From: Physcia stellaris
Lineage: Eukaryota; Ascomycota; Lecanoromycetes; Caliciales; Physciaceae
Direction of reading: 5' to 3'
Length of the DNA: 64,000 nucleotides
NCBI GenBank assembly: GCA_018902385.1
Contig: JABSSW010000030.1
Coordinates: forward strand, 1 to 64,000
Positions 47,958 to 60,684 of this stretch are shown here, in pieces. Each line of letters starts with the position of its first letter. Position 1 is the stretch's first letter. A program made the position numbers and the translations under genes. The notes beneath the pieces are model-generated. The model did not search any database, was not told the DNA's origin, and worked only from the letters and a program-made list of their open reading frames with translations.

Positions 47958-48525
47958 TACAATGAGGGCGTATTTCAGAGACTGGTACTCCGTACGGCTC
48001 GCCCTGTTCTGGGCTTAGATACTCCCTGGAGCATACTCGGAGCTAGCCTGGAGACATGGCCCAGAAAACCTGCCACGAGTCTATTGAGAATGGATATCGG
48101 AATGCAGCGAGCACCACTCAACTTCTTCCGCAGGTTAGATGTGGATATTCACATGCCTCACAACTAGTCCAGTGCGCATTCCGAGTTATCGAAAATGGAG
48201 CAGACCCAATGCTCCCTCATATCCCATCCGTATCTGTATTTCGGCCGAAAAGTTGGCAGACGATATCTCCGATGATTTTCGGTGTGGGACACTCAATGCT
48301 TGCAGGGGCAAGTGGTTCGGCAAGGTTAAGTGGTCATTTCAAAGCTTGATCCTGTCACAGTCGGCCTCTAATTACGAACTCGAGGGGTTACGATCAAAAT
48401 GGAGGGCCCCCCTTGCCTGATATTCAGTCTAATCTCTTTTGGATCTATGATATCCTACGTAGGAGAATGTCTACGTCTCCGAAGTGTACAAGTTCCTTTT
48501 TGCTCTCAGTCAAAGGTTCCCCGTT
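47958..48525. other. Intergenic region between convergent genes
   Basis: It lies between the 3' ends of the unknown-function gene (+) and the chitinase gene (-). Open frames of up to 97 codons have no support. It should hold both terminators. Confidence 0.45.
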
Positions 48526-51500
48526 TTAGGGAGTCATCGTTCGCTGGGGCCACGACTCAGTAATAATGCTTCCAGCTTTATGAACTACCTCCAGGGTGGC
48601 TGACAAAGTCGTGGCAGTGGTAGTCGCCACAACCTCTGTGGGCACATTCCTCTCGGTGGCTACGATAGCAGCGGATTCAATACCCAGCGCTTCGCGCTCC
48701 GACTGACAATCCTTGTCGGCACATCTGATGAAGTTGAACTCCTCGAACAATTCCTTATCCATGGCTTTTCTTGTGCTGTTGCCATCGTCGAAGACAATGT
48801 CTCCTGGTCCTGGTACAATACCTTCGACCTCTCGCCTTTTGAAGTGGCCGGCAAGGCTTTGTTTGCCTTGGGTGACTTGCAAACCAGGCGGTTGAGCATA
48901 GGCATTGGTCGGTTGAGCACGGGCGAGAGGTTGGTTGTCATACCAGTCGTCTTCCCACAGTAGAGCAAAGCCAGGGTCATTGACGAGAGTCAAGGGATAG
49001 CAGGGATTTTGCGAAAGCCCGTCATCTGCCCATGGCTGCATGTTGGCGAAATCCAAGGCCAAGACGGATCTTGTGACGGCAATGGTCCGGGACCACAGCT
49101 CTGTCACCTTGTTACCTTGCTGCCACTGGCGAATGCTTCTTTCAGTCACGGTATGACTCGTCGGACTACTAGCGCAGATGTTACCCCCAAACAGGGCGGG
49201 TCCGGCACCTCCGTTGTCGGCTCTTGGTATTAGACGGATCCATTGCTGGCCCCCGCGATCTTGCCAAATATCTGCTGGAGGGTATTCGTCTCTTTGGCAG
49301 AACAAGCCGGCCTGCTGCATCCATCCTGTAATCCAACCTCCGTCATGTTGTGCATTGTACACTTGTACTGCTGGCCGTGGCGCTTGTAATGCCTTGCTAT
49401 AAGGGCATGTAAGGCGTCCATACTGCGGATTCTCACGGATAACAGATCGATAATGGAAGCAAGCCTGTGTGTATTGATCTCCCCGGCAGGTCCTGGTGGT
49501 TGCCGACAGGACGTCTGATGTTGTTGTCTCGTATATCGTCGCTGGCCTTAGACACCGACCAGCACGCTTGTTACCTGCTGCACATGAACTCGTTGAACTG
49601 GTTTTTGGAGACGTGTGACTGCTTTGCGGAGGCCGAGTCTCCGATGGTTTGTCGGTCGGCTTATCGAAAGAAAGAGTTTTCTTTTTCCCAAAAACTTTGA
49701 ACTCAGCTTTGCCTTCTTTCTCGATCCCTTTAGCACAAGCTTGGATCAACGCCGGTGTGGCTGCTATCTCCGCAAGATCTGCTATTTCGCCTAGGGTAAT
49801 TGTTCCATAAGCTGTCGGACACCTGCAAAGATGATGTCTTTCCGACTTACCGAAAATGGGAATTAGATCCTCTAATAATTCAAGCGGTGCTAATAGCGCC
49901 GGTACCGCGACCCGGCAAAATGCTTTGGCAGCTAGATCGAGTGCTGCGTTCTCTGCTGCCGCTTCGGCCGCCGCTTTCGCTTTGTCTTTGGCCTCTTGCT
50001 CAAGTTGTGCCTTGGAAGGTGCTGGTCTGAAGCCTTTACAGCAATAACTTTGAAGCCCGCCGTTACAAGTTTGATCTCCGTGCTTGTCGTGATGGTTGGT
50101 GTTTCGAGCAACTTCTGTTTCGTCATCTGCGCAGCCACCTATGCATGACAGGCCGACGCCTCTGAAACCTCGCCAGGTGCAGACTCCAGTTACGGTACCG
50201 TCATCGCAGCAGAGATTTTGATACTTTCCTTTGGGACATCGATCGCTCGTGGAGGTTTGGCTACGCTCTCCGTTCATTTCACTCACCTTATTGGTGCCTT
50301 TTTTGCATTTTTCGCCGCAGGCACTGGTGTAACAAGTCACACCAGCTTGTTGGTCTTTTGACAATTGGTTCGCGTCATCCTGTTGCGAGCCTGTAATTCC
50401 AGGTGCAGGGCCGAATCCGTTGGAACCACTCTGGTCTACTTGATCCATAGCCCATACCATCAGACCTCCGAGGCAACGCGAATTTGCAAAGGTTCGCTTT
50501 TGCTGGAAAGTATCTTCGTCGTCATACGAAACCCATTGGTTATTGTTCCAGGTAATCCCTGGAAATTTTAGCTGAATAGCCGACCTAGGAGTAGATAAGT
50601 CCTACACTTGACTCCAGCTTTCTGATCATGAGTAGGTTTTAGATTGTTCGATTTGATGATATTCTGGATTTCCTGGAGATCCAGAATCCCGGCTGCATTC
50701 GAACAAGGACCTGCATCTGCACCACCAGTGAATTGACAAATTCCATTAGGCGTATTGCAAGAAGGGTCTTTGAGTGTAAAGCTTCGGCCGTACCCTTGAA
50801 AAAATTAGCGCTCGCATCTACACGGCACAGTATTACGTTTCGAAATCGAAGAGTATCGATATGAACGTTCTCAAACGCGGCTCATGCATTGGTAAACCTG
50901 CGATTCATCACTTACAGCCTTCTCCCATGACGACTTTGTCAGGCGTCACTCCAGCGCGCCATAACAGATCCAGACCAGCATCGATCTCTGTGATATTAGT
51001 ATGGGGTGCGATGTATGGCCCGACAAAGATCGATTGTGCGTCCCAGGTTCCTAGTGTTGACAGATACTCAGGGTAGCCCACAAGATCATGGATGTAAGAA
51101 CATACCATGTAAATCATATGCCATGAGGTTGAACCAATCGACATAGGGCTGAATCCCTGCAAGATCGAAATGCTGTAAATACCAGTATGACGTTGGAAGC
51201 GTCATAGAGACTCCATATTTCGAACCAAAAGCAGACTTGATCTCCTTTACGAGGGAAACGTAGTTTTGGGTATCGGCCTCGACGCCACCGCGATCATCGG
51301 CTGCAGGATATTCCCAGTCGAGATCCACCCCATCGAAACCGTAACTATCCATGAACTTTATAAGACCACTGATGAAACTTTGGCGATTGCTGGAACTGCT
51401 GGCTAGGCTGCTGAATGCCGTTCGGGTCGAACCAGCTGGAGAGAGTCAGCTGCTGGGGAATTTCTAATTGTCCGTCGCTGTCTTAAAAGCTGAATACTTA

Positions 51501-52303
51501 CGATCTGTAAATGACCACCCGCCAACAGATATCCATGTCTGCAATGAAGAAGCTTTTGCCTTGAGACCAGTAAAGCGTTTATACAAAGATGCAGCGTTAC
51601 CATCCATGGGTGCAATCTGATAAGTTGCTGGGTCGAAGAATGCAAAAGCAAAGTTGATATGGGTGAATCCATTGAGATTTAGATCCTCCGGGGAAACCGC
51701 TTGGCATTTCCGAGTATTCGACCAGGACTCGTAGTAGCCTATTGTCCTCTTACTCACACTACCTCCGCCGCCGCAGGAAGGGCGCTTGGGATCGCCGCAG
51801 CCTCCAAAGCTCGATTGACAGCCTGTATTACAGAAATCGGATGTCTCCCCGCAGAAACTGTCCGATCATATTAGTGATTGACTTCAACAAGAGAATTACT
51901 AGATCATACCCAAACTTGGAGCAACAGACATTCAAGGGACAACGTTGCTTCCCCGGAGTACCATACTGTCCGCATTGTGCCTTGGCATCGCAGTTGGAGG
52001 AGCAATTTCCGGCGCCGCACTCGCTAGGGGAGTAGCCACAAAGGCCAGAAGTCTGTGGGCAGATACATCATAATGTCAGTAGATATGCCAAAGCCAAGGA
52101 TAGGCTTCAGAGCACTGGCTGATGTTTACCTTGCTACAGCAAGCGCCGTTGACACAAGGCGTCTGGTCGTTACAAGTGCCAGTCGGTAAGCCGCGAGAGA
52201 TCAGCCGATGAGCATCATGTTGAACTAGATCCACGGCTGGGGTGGCGTTGATAGAGAGTGTGAGGACAAAACTCAGCAACACCAAACTGGTCAGAAACGA
52301 CAT
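48526..52303 (-). CDS. GH18 chitinase with chitin-binding module and long Cys-rich C-terminus (subgroup C type)
   Basis: ATG at 52303-52301 is followed by a signal peptide (MSFLTSLVLLSFVLTLSINA). Exons: 52303-52130, 52052-51910, 51857-51502, 51435-51106, 51050-50916, 50795-50606, then from about 50570 to 48526. Domains in order: a CBM18-type chitin-binding module ('CGQYGTPGKQRCPLNVCCS'), then the GH18 barrel starting 'RTIGYYESWS', with 'SVGGWSFTD', catalytic 'DGVDLDWEYP' (Glu codon at about 51313-51311), 'FNLMAYDLHG' and closing 'GGLMVWAMDQVD'. A C-terminal region of about 640 residues follows, with Cys-rich segments. This is the layout of fungal subgroup C chitinases, secreted enzymes acting on chitin in self or competitor walls (family knowledge). 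One internal exon does not read cleanly, so the model is approximate. The LysM gene sits head-to-head. Confidence 0.85.
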
Positions 52304-53245
52304 GCTTTCGCCTGCGAATTTGACTTGCGTAGAAGATGAGGTTGGACTTGGTTTTGAAAGCATCGGGAATTCGGAGGCATAGTCATCTGATATTCGCCGA
52401 CAGCTGACCAGCTCAAGTCTGTTCGGATCCTGCAATGTTTCCGCGATTGCTGAGCCCCTTGGATCTGCATTTGAGCTCGCCTGAGCTGCCAGGCTGGTAC
52501 AATTGTCGTAAGCATTGTCAGCATTTCACTTTTTCAATTGAGGTGGCCGGTGGTGGGTAGGGGATAAGGCTTCCTGCCAGGAATGCGTGACTCTGCAGGG
52601 TCCTGTGCAGAATATTCCTTTCGGGCCCAGGCCAATCAGCCTTGCATATCTCTTGCATCCCTCGGCATTACCAATCATGGACCCCAATCCTCCTCAGCCG
52701 CACTGAACACCCGTTCAACAATGTCTGCCCAGCATTGTAGGAGGCTTATGAATGCTAAGCAAAGGCACTACCAATGGCTTGGGAAGCTTATGATGATCAA
52801 GCAACATGCAACATGTTGACCCTTGCTTTATAGTGCATCTCTGATATCATCGACTACGTTGGGCATTCTGGAGATGCCCTTCGAGCTGTGCAGATCAATA
52901 TCACCTGCAGCCTCCTGAAGCTCCTCATTCCTTCCGTGCTACCACACCAGCGTCGGTCCAAATTTCCTGACATTCAGTATAGGATCCTGCGGACAAGCCT
53001 GGAAGGTGGATCCTCCGCTCATCACATGATCTGACCTGACACGACACGAGGACGGCCCACGGACTTTTTCGAGCTCATTGCCCCTTTTATACCATGCCTA
53101 ACCAGGACTCGACCGCAAGACAACCTTTGCGGTGATTATATTGCCATTAACCTTTAAATCTTTCTTCCAACCCTCTAAATTGATTGATTCATATTTACGT
53201 TTATATTACGAGAATCAGCGCATTTAGGAATCAGCATAAAGCAAG
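52304..53245. promoter_or_regulatory. Shared divergent promoter of the chitinase and LysM genes
   Basis: The 942-bp space separates the two start codons. A TATA-like TTTTATACC lies at about 53085-53093, 150 bp before the LysM ATG. The head-to-head layout and shared substrate (chitin) suggest joint control. Transcription-factor sites were not identified. Confidence 0.55.
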
Positions 53246-55467
53246 ATGCTTTACTATCGCCTTCTGTTAGTCATACAATTAATCGCAGTCCAAAGTGTAT
53301 TTTCTTTCAGCCTCTATCCCACAGTGGACCAAGATCGTCTCGCTACTTCGTTTGGAATCAGCATCGACTGCTTAGTCGCACTGTAAGTTTACACGTCAAT
53401 CCAGAATTATTAGTTGCAAGGCTGAGAATGTAACAGAAACACTACTGTTGGCTGCGACGAGGATTTATTTCAATGGACAAATGCTGTCGATGACCATCTG
53501 TGGTCGACTGAGAATGTGACCGATCTTTGTACTCCGAGTTGTGCAACTTCCGCTCAGCAATGGAATGACAACGTGCAAGATAAATGCGCGGACGATACTA
53601 TCGCAACGTATGGAAAGCTGGTGCCAGCACAGACAATTGCAGGCCGATTCATTGAGGGGCTGAATCTTGCGTGTTTGCAGCCCGAGTAAGCGTTCAATTC
53701 CAACTTGGTATGCAAGAAGATCGGTGGTGAACTGGCTGACTGTTGATCTATAGTAGCAAGTCGTCATGGTGCTTGGTCGAATCGCAGGACTGGGTTGGCT
53801 CAGATGTTGTACGGCCGGATTGCTCTGCAGATCCAACCGACCCGTCGTGTACCGATTCCGCCAACGTCACTGCTGAGAATTCGAGGATTGCCAATCTATA
53901 TAACGATCAATTAGTAAGTGCTATATATGCTGTACTACGGTACACGCCTAATCGTCGAGTAGCTTTGCAGTGATTGTTTTTTGAAGATGTTCCACCAGCG
54001 ACTGTCTTCGGCATATCTACCCGATCAAGATTATTCCGATTACCTTGTCGAGCAATATCTTGACGTTCGAGACGTCTGCACGGCCACATCCTTGCCAGAG
54101 TTGACCACTCGTGGGGCGTTCAATTATGCGGCTGCCCCCACCTCGGAGAACGCGACCTCAGCGACGGCAGCAGCAACAACGACAATAAGCAGCGGCAGTC
54201 CGTCCGCGTCGTGTCTCGGACAGATTGTAGATACAGGTTTGAAAGTGACAACAGCAAACGCAACAGAAGCATGCAAACAATTATCTGTTCTGTATGGAGT
54301 CTCCACTGGAGATCTTCAGCAGATTACTGGAGGTGATGATTGTTACTCGCCCGATCCTGTGTGCCTACCCGCCGCATGTAGCCTCCAAGCGGTCCCAGCA
54401 GGCGCAACTTGGTAGGCCATCTCATGTTTCCAGACGTTGGAGAAGTATGCTGAAGATCGCAAAGTGACTCGATCACGAGCAGCCTTTCCAACAACATCAC
54501 AGTAATTCAGCTCTTAACCTGGAACCCCAACATCATAGGTATTTGCGAAAGCCTGCAAGAAGGCCAATATATATGTCAAAAGTAAGCGGACGTGCATCAG
54601 CTCCACTATCCGAGACCTAGCTAAGGGATGTTTCTCAGTGCCCCTGGAGGTTCCTACGTTCCTCCACCTAATCCTACGGGCGATACCAACGCTGGCGGGC
54701 AAGAGCGAGGTGGACCTGGCGGAGCCGATCCGACCGGCATCACTGGAACTCAGACGATTTTAGTAACAAGTACGCCTCTAGGGCAAGCACCTACAGCAGC
54801 CCCAGCACCAACACAGCCTGGAATAGCTACCGACTGCAACTCGTATGCCAAAGCAGTAACCGGGGACTCCTGCGCAAAGTTTGCCCAGGGCAATAACATC
54901 ACGCCGCAAAATCTGTACGACTGGAACACAGTCCTAGGAGCGGATGGTAAGAATTGCTCAACTCAGCTTTTCGCCGATTATTACTACTGCGTTGGCGTCG
55001 CCGGCAGTGGAAGCTCTCAGACGAGCACGACTTCCTCATCGACGACGACGACAGCGCCTTCACCTACACAATCGGGCATAACGTCCTTCTGCAACAAGTA
55101 CAGCGAAACCAAGAGCGGGGACTCCTGCTCCAAATTCGCCCAGGATAATAATATATCTCCCAACGATCTCTACACGTGGAACCCCGTACTCGGGAGCGGC
55201 GGCAGTAATTGCAACACGCAGCTTTTCGCCGACTACTACTACTGCGTCGGTATTGCGCCACCCACGCCAACGCAGGCGGGGATTGCGAGTAATTGCAATG
55301 ATTACGCCAAGGCGGTCGGTGGTGATTACTGCTCGAAGTTCGCGCAGGATCATGGTATCTCGGTGGATCACTTGTACGCTTGGAATGCGGTTCTGGGGAG
55401 TGGCGGGAGTGGATGCGATACGCAGTTTTTTAAGGACTACTTTTATTGTGTTGGTGTTAGTGGCTAG
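53246..55467 (+). CDS. Secreted multi-LysM protein, 638 aa, six exons
   Basis: Exons 53246-53382, 53437-53685, 53754-53913, 53987-54411, 54465-54581 and 54639-55467 total 1917 nt in frame, all with GT-AG introns of 53-73 bp. A signal peptide (MLYYRLLLVIQLIAVQSVFS) follows the ATG. I count five LysM-like modules: two divergent ones at about 258-360, then three near-identical ones at about 429-473, 504-547 and 562-606, each with 'CxxYAKAVxGDxCxKFAQ' and ending 'LFADYYYCVGV' or similar. Linkers are Ser/Thr/Pro-rich. LysM modules bind chitin oligomers outside the cell. Such proteins hide fungal chitin from hosts or protect the wall. Pairing with a subgroup C chitinase is known in other filamentous fungi. 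Confidence 0.9.
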
Positions 55468-56326
55468 TGGAGGTTCGAGAATGGATTGTCAGTATCCCAT
55501 GCAAAGGTATGGCGCCTCAATACTAGGTGGCTCTTAGCTGAGGGCTTGCCGGAACTAGGCCTGGAACCGCCCCTAGACCGCTCCGCTGCCGGTGAACCCA
55601 TATACGCAAATTCTGAAGTGCCACCCTCCAGCCATGCATGGGGTACGGGAGCCCCATTTCCGTGAATAGACACATCTTGTTTGATCAATGAATCCCCCCG
55701 ATCCAGGAGCGCCTTCAAGATGATTGCTTGGAGTGCGTTTCTGAGCAGCTGAGCTACTTCTACCGCCTGCAGAGATTCAGGGTACAGAAGGACGTGCGGA
55801 ATTTTTCGTTCATCCTTGAGTCCACACTGGTTTGTAGACCTTCAATGGGACATCTCTTCGAAACATGGTTTCGATCTTGTTGCTCAAGGTACCTTGCGTC
55901 AGAGCAATCACCCTGCTACTCTCATATCTTGCGAGTCTTCTGCGCAGGTACTTCAATTTTGTCCATGTGCGCGAACGATTGAATGCACCAGAATCAAAGA
56001 CCATGAGCAACGTTCATCTCCTTCTCAAAGTTCCTGATGGTTGATGATCGTGGTTCCCCGCAGTTAATTTCGCTTCGTTGGTGCCGTGTTTCGTTCTGTG
56101 TTTCTCTTGCTCTAATGAAACCGGTCCAAGGGACACGGCTCGTCGTATAAGCGCAGTGTAATCTAACATCAACAATGATACCTATCTCAACTATTTCATA
56201 AATATAACGCGTTTCCTCCATCCTCTCTTTCTCAGCAATCCACTCCTTTCCCATTGATTGCGGTGTGCCCATCTTTTGCACCCCTACCTTCCTTCCCCAC
56301 CTTCTTTAGCAATCTTCTTGACGAAG
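55468..56326. promoter_or_regulatory. Intergenic region with GH12 gene promoter and CT-rich leader
   Basis: A TATA-like ATAAATATA lies at about 56198-56206. A strongly CT-rich tract (about 56210-56325) precedes the GH12 ATG, a common feature of well-expressed fungal genes. The left part holds the second copy of a dispersed repeat (55556-55641). The 84-codon frames here are unsupported. Confidence 0.5.
55556..55641. repeat. Diverged dispersed repeat, copy 2 of 2
   Basis: Aligns with 5672-5756 in the same orientation. See that entry. Confidence 0.5.
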
Positions 56327-57542
56327 ATGTTCGGCGCACTCGCTCTCTCGGCTCTAATAGCTTCCGTAGCTGCCGCCCCAGCCCAGTCCGCAGTGGCTAG
56401 TCTTACTCGACGCTCCACAGATCTCTGCGGGAACGACCAGCATATCATCCTCGATGGGACGCCATGGCTAGTCGCCAACAGCATGTACGGCGCATCGCAG
56501 ATGGTGGGCACTTCGTGCACGCACTACAATGGGATACAGACTCCTGCGGGCGGGAATCCCCAGGTGGTGTGGGGCAGTAAGAGTAATATCCAATATGTGG
56601 AGAGCACGTTCGTCCCTCATACCTTAGTCCTTGGGAGGAGGTCGTGGTGCTGATCATGGCGATAGCAACAATGTTTGCAAAGGCTATGCGAATGTTGGGA
56701 TTATCCAGAACCTTCAGCAACCAGTCTCGAGCATTCATTCCATTCCTGCGACGTATGACGTAAGTTCCGATTCAAAGCTCCTATCTAATGTTTGGGCTTG
56801 GCCGAAGGGTTTCATGGCTAGGACATTGATGCTAATTCAAGGATACTTTAGTGGACCCGGACAAGCACTTCCGCCTTCAAAGGTACGCCCCCCCCTTCCC
56901 GTTATCTCTACGTCGATGCTCCCAATCCAGCTAACGGAGAATCTCCACAGGCAACATCTGCTTCGATTTCATCCTTGGCAACACGAAGGGCGATTCTACT
57001 TCCACCTCCGCTCAAGAACTCATGCTGTGGCTTCAATGGGAAGGAGGACAGCTGCCCATTGGCTGGGATAGAGGTCCCGTAGCGACACTCGGCTCCCTTT
57101 TCGGTACATCTTGGAAGCTGTACGAGGATGTAAACCATAGCAATGGTATGACCGTGGTAAGTCTCGCAGAGCATCTCTTTTCTCTTTTCCACAATCGTGG
57201 CTATGAGCGGTCCGTGGCTTCTCGCAAGAGAGTTTTGCGAAGGACCTCGTCGTGCTTGAATAGTAACCGGTGTACTGACCTCTCATCTCCAAACAGCACA
57301 GCCTGTTGCCTGACACGCAGTTCTCGGGATCCTTCGCCGGAGACCTGAAGGACTGGTTCGAGGCTCTGGTCAACCTTGGAAGGTTCACGGATGCGACTTA
57401 TGTCAACATCGGCAACGCTGGGTAAGTGGAAACCATCTCGACCTTGGATGCAAGATACTAATTCTTTTTAAAAAGGTCGGAGCTGTTCTATGGAGACAGC
57501 GTGCTTGAGGCTTCGCTGGGGGTGCAGATCAACTTGAGCTGA
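56327..57542 (+). CDS. GH12 endoglucanase/xyloglucanase, 267 aa
   Basis: Six exons (56327-56607, 56666-56759, 56852-56882, 56951-57156, 57297-57421, 57476-57542) total 804 nt in frame. Exon 3 is a 31-bp micro-exon encoding 'WTRTSTSAFK'. The first donor is GTTCGT, a weak site. The signal peptide is MFGALALSALIASVAAAPA. GH12 features: 'VANSMYGAS' near the start, 'GNICFDFILG', the nucleophile in 'QELMLWLQW' (Glu about 158), 'GGQLPIGW', and a probable acid/base Glu (about 248) in 'AGSELFYGD'. GH12 enzymes cut beta-1,4-glucans or xyloglucan in plant walls (family knowledge). The substrate is not decided by sequence alone. The protein is secreted and the reading frame is intact. Confidence 0.88.
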
Positions 57543-58464
57543 GCTCGGTTGTTTTACTCAAGATTTGCCGTTTCTAATTGTAGTGCTTCTTCAGGAGATG
57601 TGTATTTCGTTCTTTGGACGATGTTTGGAGTAGTGTACTGCCTCGCAACATATCGCATTCCCTCTGCGGAGTGGTAATGAGATTTTAATCAATTAGTCCA
57701 TGACTGCGTGATCAGAGAACTTTTGACCACCATTGACGATGGCATGCAATATTTTATCCAACGGAAGCTTTGTTTCACTCCGTAGTATTATAGTGAACAA
57801 AGTCAAGGCGAACGACGCCACCTTCTCCCAACCCAAGTACTGCCTAGACCGGATATCTTGGATAGCAACTATCCCAGTGTTCGAGCGATTCATAGCTTCT
57901 TTCGATGAATGCCCAATCTTTGGCAATGCAAATCACCAATGACATGCGCAATTCCAAATTCTAGATTATCTCTTCACGTCCAACACAGTATCTGAAATTG
58001 CTTCCAGGAGAGGCCTCCGAAGCCTCATCCAGCTCCTGTATACCACAGGCGCTTCCCTCAGCCTAATCTGTCCGAGTCCTGCACTATTCTTATTACACTG
58101 TGCTATTCCAAACCGAGCTTGATCTCCAACGGACGGTTCCATGCCTTTGTTTGGTATGACGTGTCCGTTTTACTTTATTTTGTTTTCAAAGGTAGTGTCT
58201 ACCTGAGAACACGCTTCGGCGCGAGGGACGCTTGAGATGGGTAAACCGCCGTTGTCGAGGCGAATGTAGTAATGTGCTTTGTGGGCTCTGTGTCTGCCCC
58301 TCCAATGTTGAATGGGTAATGAATTTGTGATATGATGGAAGATTCGGATTGGTGATAAATAAGAAACTTGGCGAACGAGACAAGGAACGCCGACGTTAGA
58401 TGCAGTAGAACTCAAGACTTTGACCAACTCATTGCACCGGAACCTCCCATGAAAAATATCGAGT
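57543..58464. other. Intergenic region between convergent genes
   Basis: No supported gene. It holds the 3' ends of the GH12 gene (+) and the 704-aa secreted protein gene (-). Confidence 0.45.
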
Positions 58465-60684
58465 CTAGCAATGAAAGACGCAATCCATATCCCTTCCTAC
58501 AGGAGAGTAATCGGCGTCCCAGCCTCCAACCTTACAACTTGGAACACCATCTCCGTCAGTCGTTCTCCAGGACTGGTCCCCGATGGTGAATTGAATATAA
58601 TCGCCCTGTGCTTCAGGAGTCATTACCAAGTCGTTGTAGAACCCTTTGAGGTGATATGGATTAGCATCACCCGCCTCAGCATCATTGTCCACTGTTGCAA
58701 CGGTCTTGTCGGCGCTGTCCTTAGCTTCGACCCTAAGATAATAAGTGTGACTTCGGCTTGTTCCCGGACCATTGACCCCTGAAAAGTAGTCTTCCTCATG
58801 TACGTGCATGGAACAGGTACCAGCCTTGTAGCGTTCTGCGGTGGGCACCACATTGTAGCGAACGTCCCCTACCTGGTTATATCCGCCGTGCTTCCAATTC
58901 AGAGGATTGTGATCGGGATCGTTACCATCGCAGGAATCCATCACTGTACTCATGAAACCCACGCAGTCATCCTTCTTGGGTTTGAAGTCTGCGCCCGATG
59001 GCCAATCCATGGAGAGCGTAACAGCATCCGGACCTCCCTCATTGTAGCTGCGCACAAGTGATCCGCTGTCCTTGTCTTGGACTCCTTGCTTTTCGGCATC
59101 TTCGCAGAAGGTCGGAATGACGTTGTTCAGCGCGTCTCGCCCCATCCATTTGGTATTGTCGACACCGGTACAGGTAAGCTTTGATGTTGGAGCTGATGGA
59201 GCCGTTGGGACAGGACTACTGCAGTCGTCCTGTCGTTTCGATACCACAGATCTAAGGCTCCGTTTTGTCCTTGTAAGCCGCGGGGGATTGCCCATTGCAT
59301 GATGGTAGTCGATGACCGCTTGTTCAGCTTTGGTGACTTTGTCTTTCATGTCTCCCGCTTTCACACCGGCCAGGTTTCTAAATTCGAATAAAGGCACTGC
59401 CCGGTTAGTGTTGATAACATTCTCCAGTGCGTCTTTGAGAGCTCCGATCGACCCATCGATGACCTGATCCACTTCAGAGAGTCTATCGGGTGAATGACCG
59501 TCTTGAATGCTCTGCAGCCATTCCTGCACTGAACAACTGTCACTCTTACCGCCGGAGCTCGCTTTGAAAACCTGCTGATCCATCTGGCCGGTTGGGTTTG
59601 GAGCGTCAACGGTACCCCCACAGTATCGTTGATCGATCCTACCACGCTTTAGTCTGAACCCATTTGTGCAAACCAGTAGACTTACTCAACATCACCATCA
59701 ATGATATTATAACAGGCGAGGATTTTCACCACATCGTAGAGTGAGCCCGGGATTGCGGTTTTGACCTGATTGAAGAGATTGGTCCAGTCCGTCCGAGGCA
59801 TTATTGAAATAATGTTCTTAGCGCTATTGCCATCCGACACAGTTGAGGCCCCCTTAGCATACGATATGACAAGTGAGAAAAAACCTAGCACGTCGTCCTT
59901 AACGCTGTCCGATGTGATACCATTTGGTTTAGCTTGAAAGAAATCCTTGGTTACGTATACCATGCCTCTTGCAGGTCTAATTCCAGCTAGCAAAGGAGAA
60001 GATTCATCTGCAACGGCTTTTCGAAAGAGATCATTGATGGCCTCCAGAGGCAGAGGCGCCGTAACCTGCATGGCCCATGGACGGTCGCCGGCCGCACCAC
60101 CAGTTTTCGGAGATATGACTGTCCACGGATTGCAAGTGCTATCTTCCACATCCAAATGAGGGTCTTGCATATCAGCTGAGGGATTCCAGGTTATCTGTAA
60201 AACAAAGTTCAGCAAGCATTACTGGACAGATGAAAGTCAGGCGAGGAATTACAATATCTTTGGCGACTGCAGCCGCCGCTTCTGCTGCCTTGCCGGTCTC
60301 CAGCTTGATCTTCAATCCGTCCAAGATGTATTCTGCGTCGAGACGGCCTGGAATATCTGGTGTCGTATCCGCTGTGAGTTTCCAATTTTCTCCTTGTCGA
60401 TTCCCGACCATTTTACCCTTGGAGCTGTCTGTGCTCGGTTTGTCGCAGCCCTTGGACTCAAATTCGATACCTGTTGTCTCGAATTCGATGCCGATTCCGG
60501 CAGATTTGTCACTAGTCGGACCATCGAGAGTGGGTGCTATGTTCAGGTTGTCATCGTTATCGCATTGGCCGACACAACAGTCCGCTCGACGTTCAATAGC
60601 GGTTGCACGAACGTGGAGTGGTATAGATAAGAGAATAGGAAGCAACAAAGCAGCTCGCTGCGAAAAGAGGGAAGAAAAACGCAT
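58465..60684 (-). CDS. Large secreted protein of unknown function, 704 aa
   Basis: Exons 60684-60253, 60194-59686 and 59638-58465 total 2115 nt in frame, with introns of 58 and 47 bp. The ATG at 60684 gives a good signal peptide (MRFSSLFSQRAALLLPILL). The N-terminal half has 'IGIEFE', 'NWKLTADTTPDIPGRLDAEY', 'QVTAPLPLEAI', 'GFFSLVISYAKGA', 'IMPRTDW' and 'LYDVVKILACYNI', a pattern I associate with a fungal family lacking a known role. Dibasic sites at about 439-440 and 448-449 ('TKRS', 'SKRQ') could be cut by a Kex2-like protease. The C-terminal domain (about 450-704) is Cys-containing, with 'FCEDAEKQGVQDKDSGS', 'MDWPSGADFKPKKDDCV' and 'SCDGNDPDHNPLNWKHGG', a module seen in other fungal extracellular proteins. 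No catalytic motif is recognised. Confidence 0.8.

Noticed and set aside
54412-54464. Apparent stop in the LysM gene after 'AGAT'
   Set aside because: It is explained by a 53-bp intron. Splicing continues into a good LysM module.
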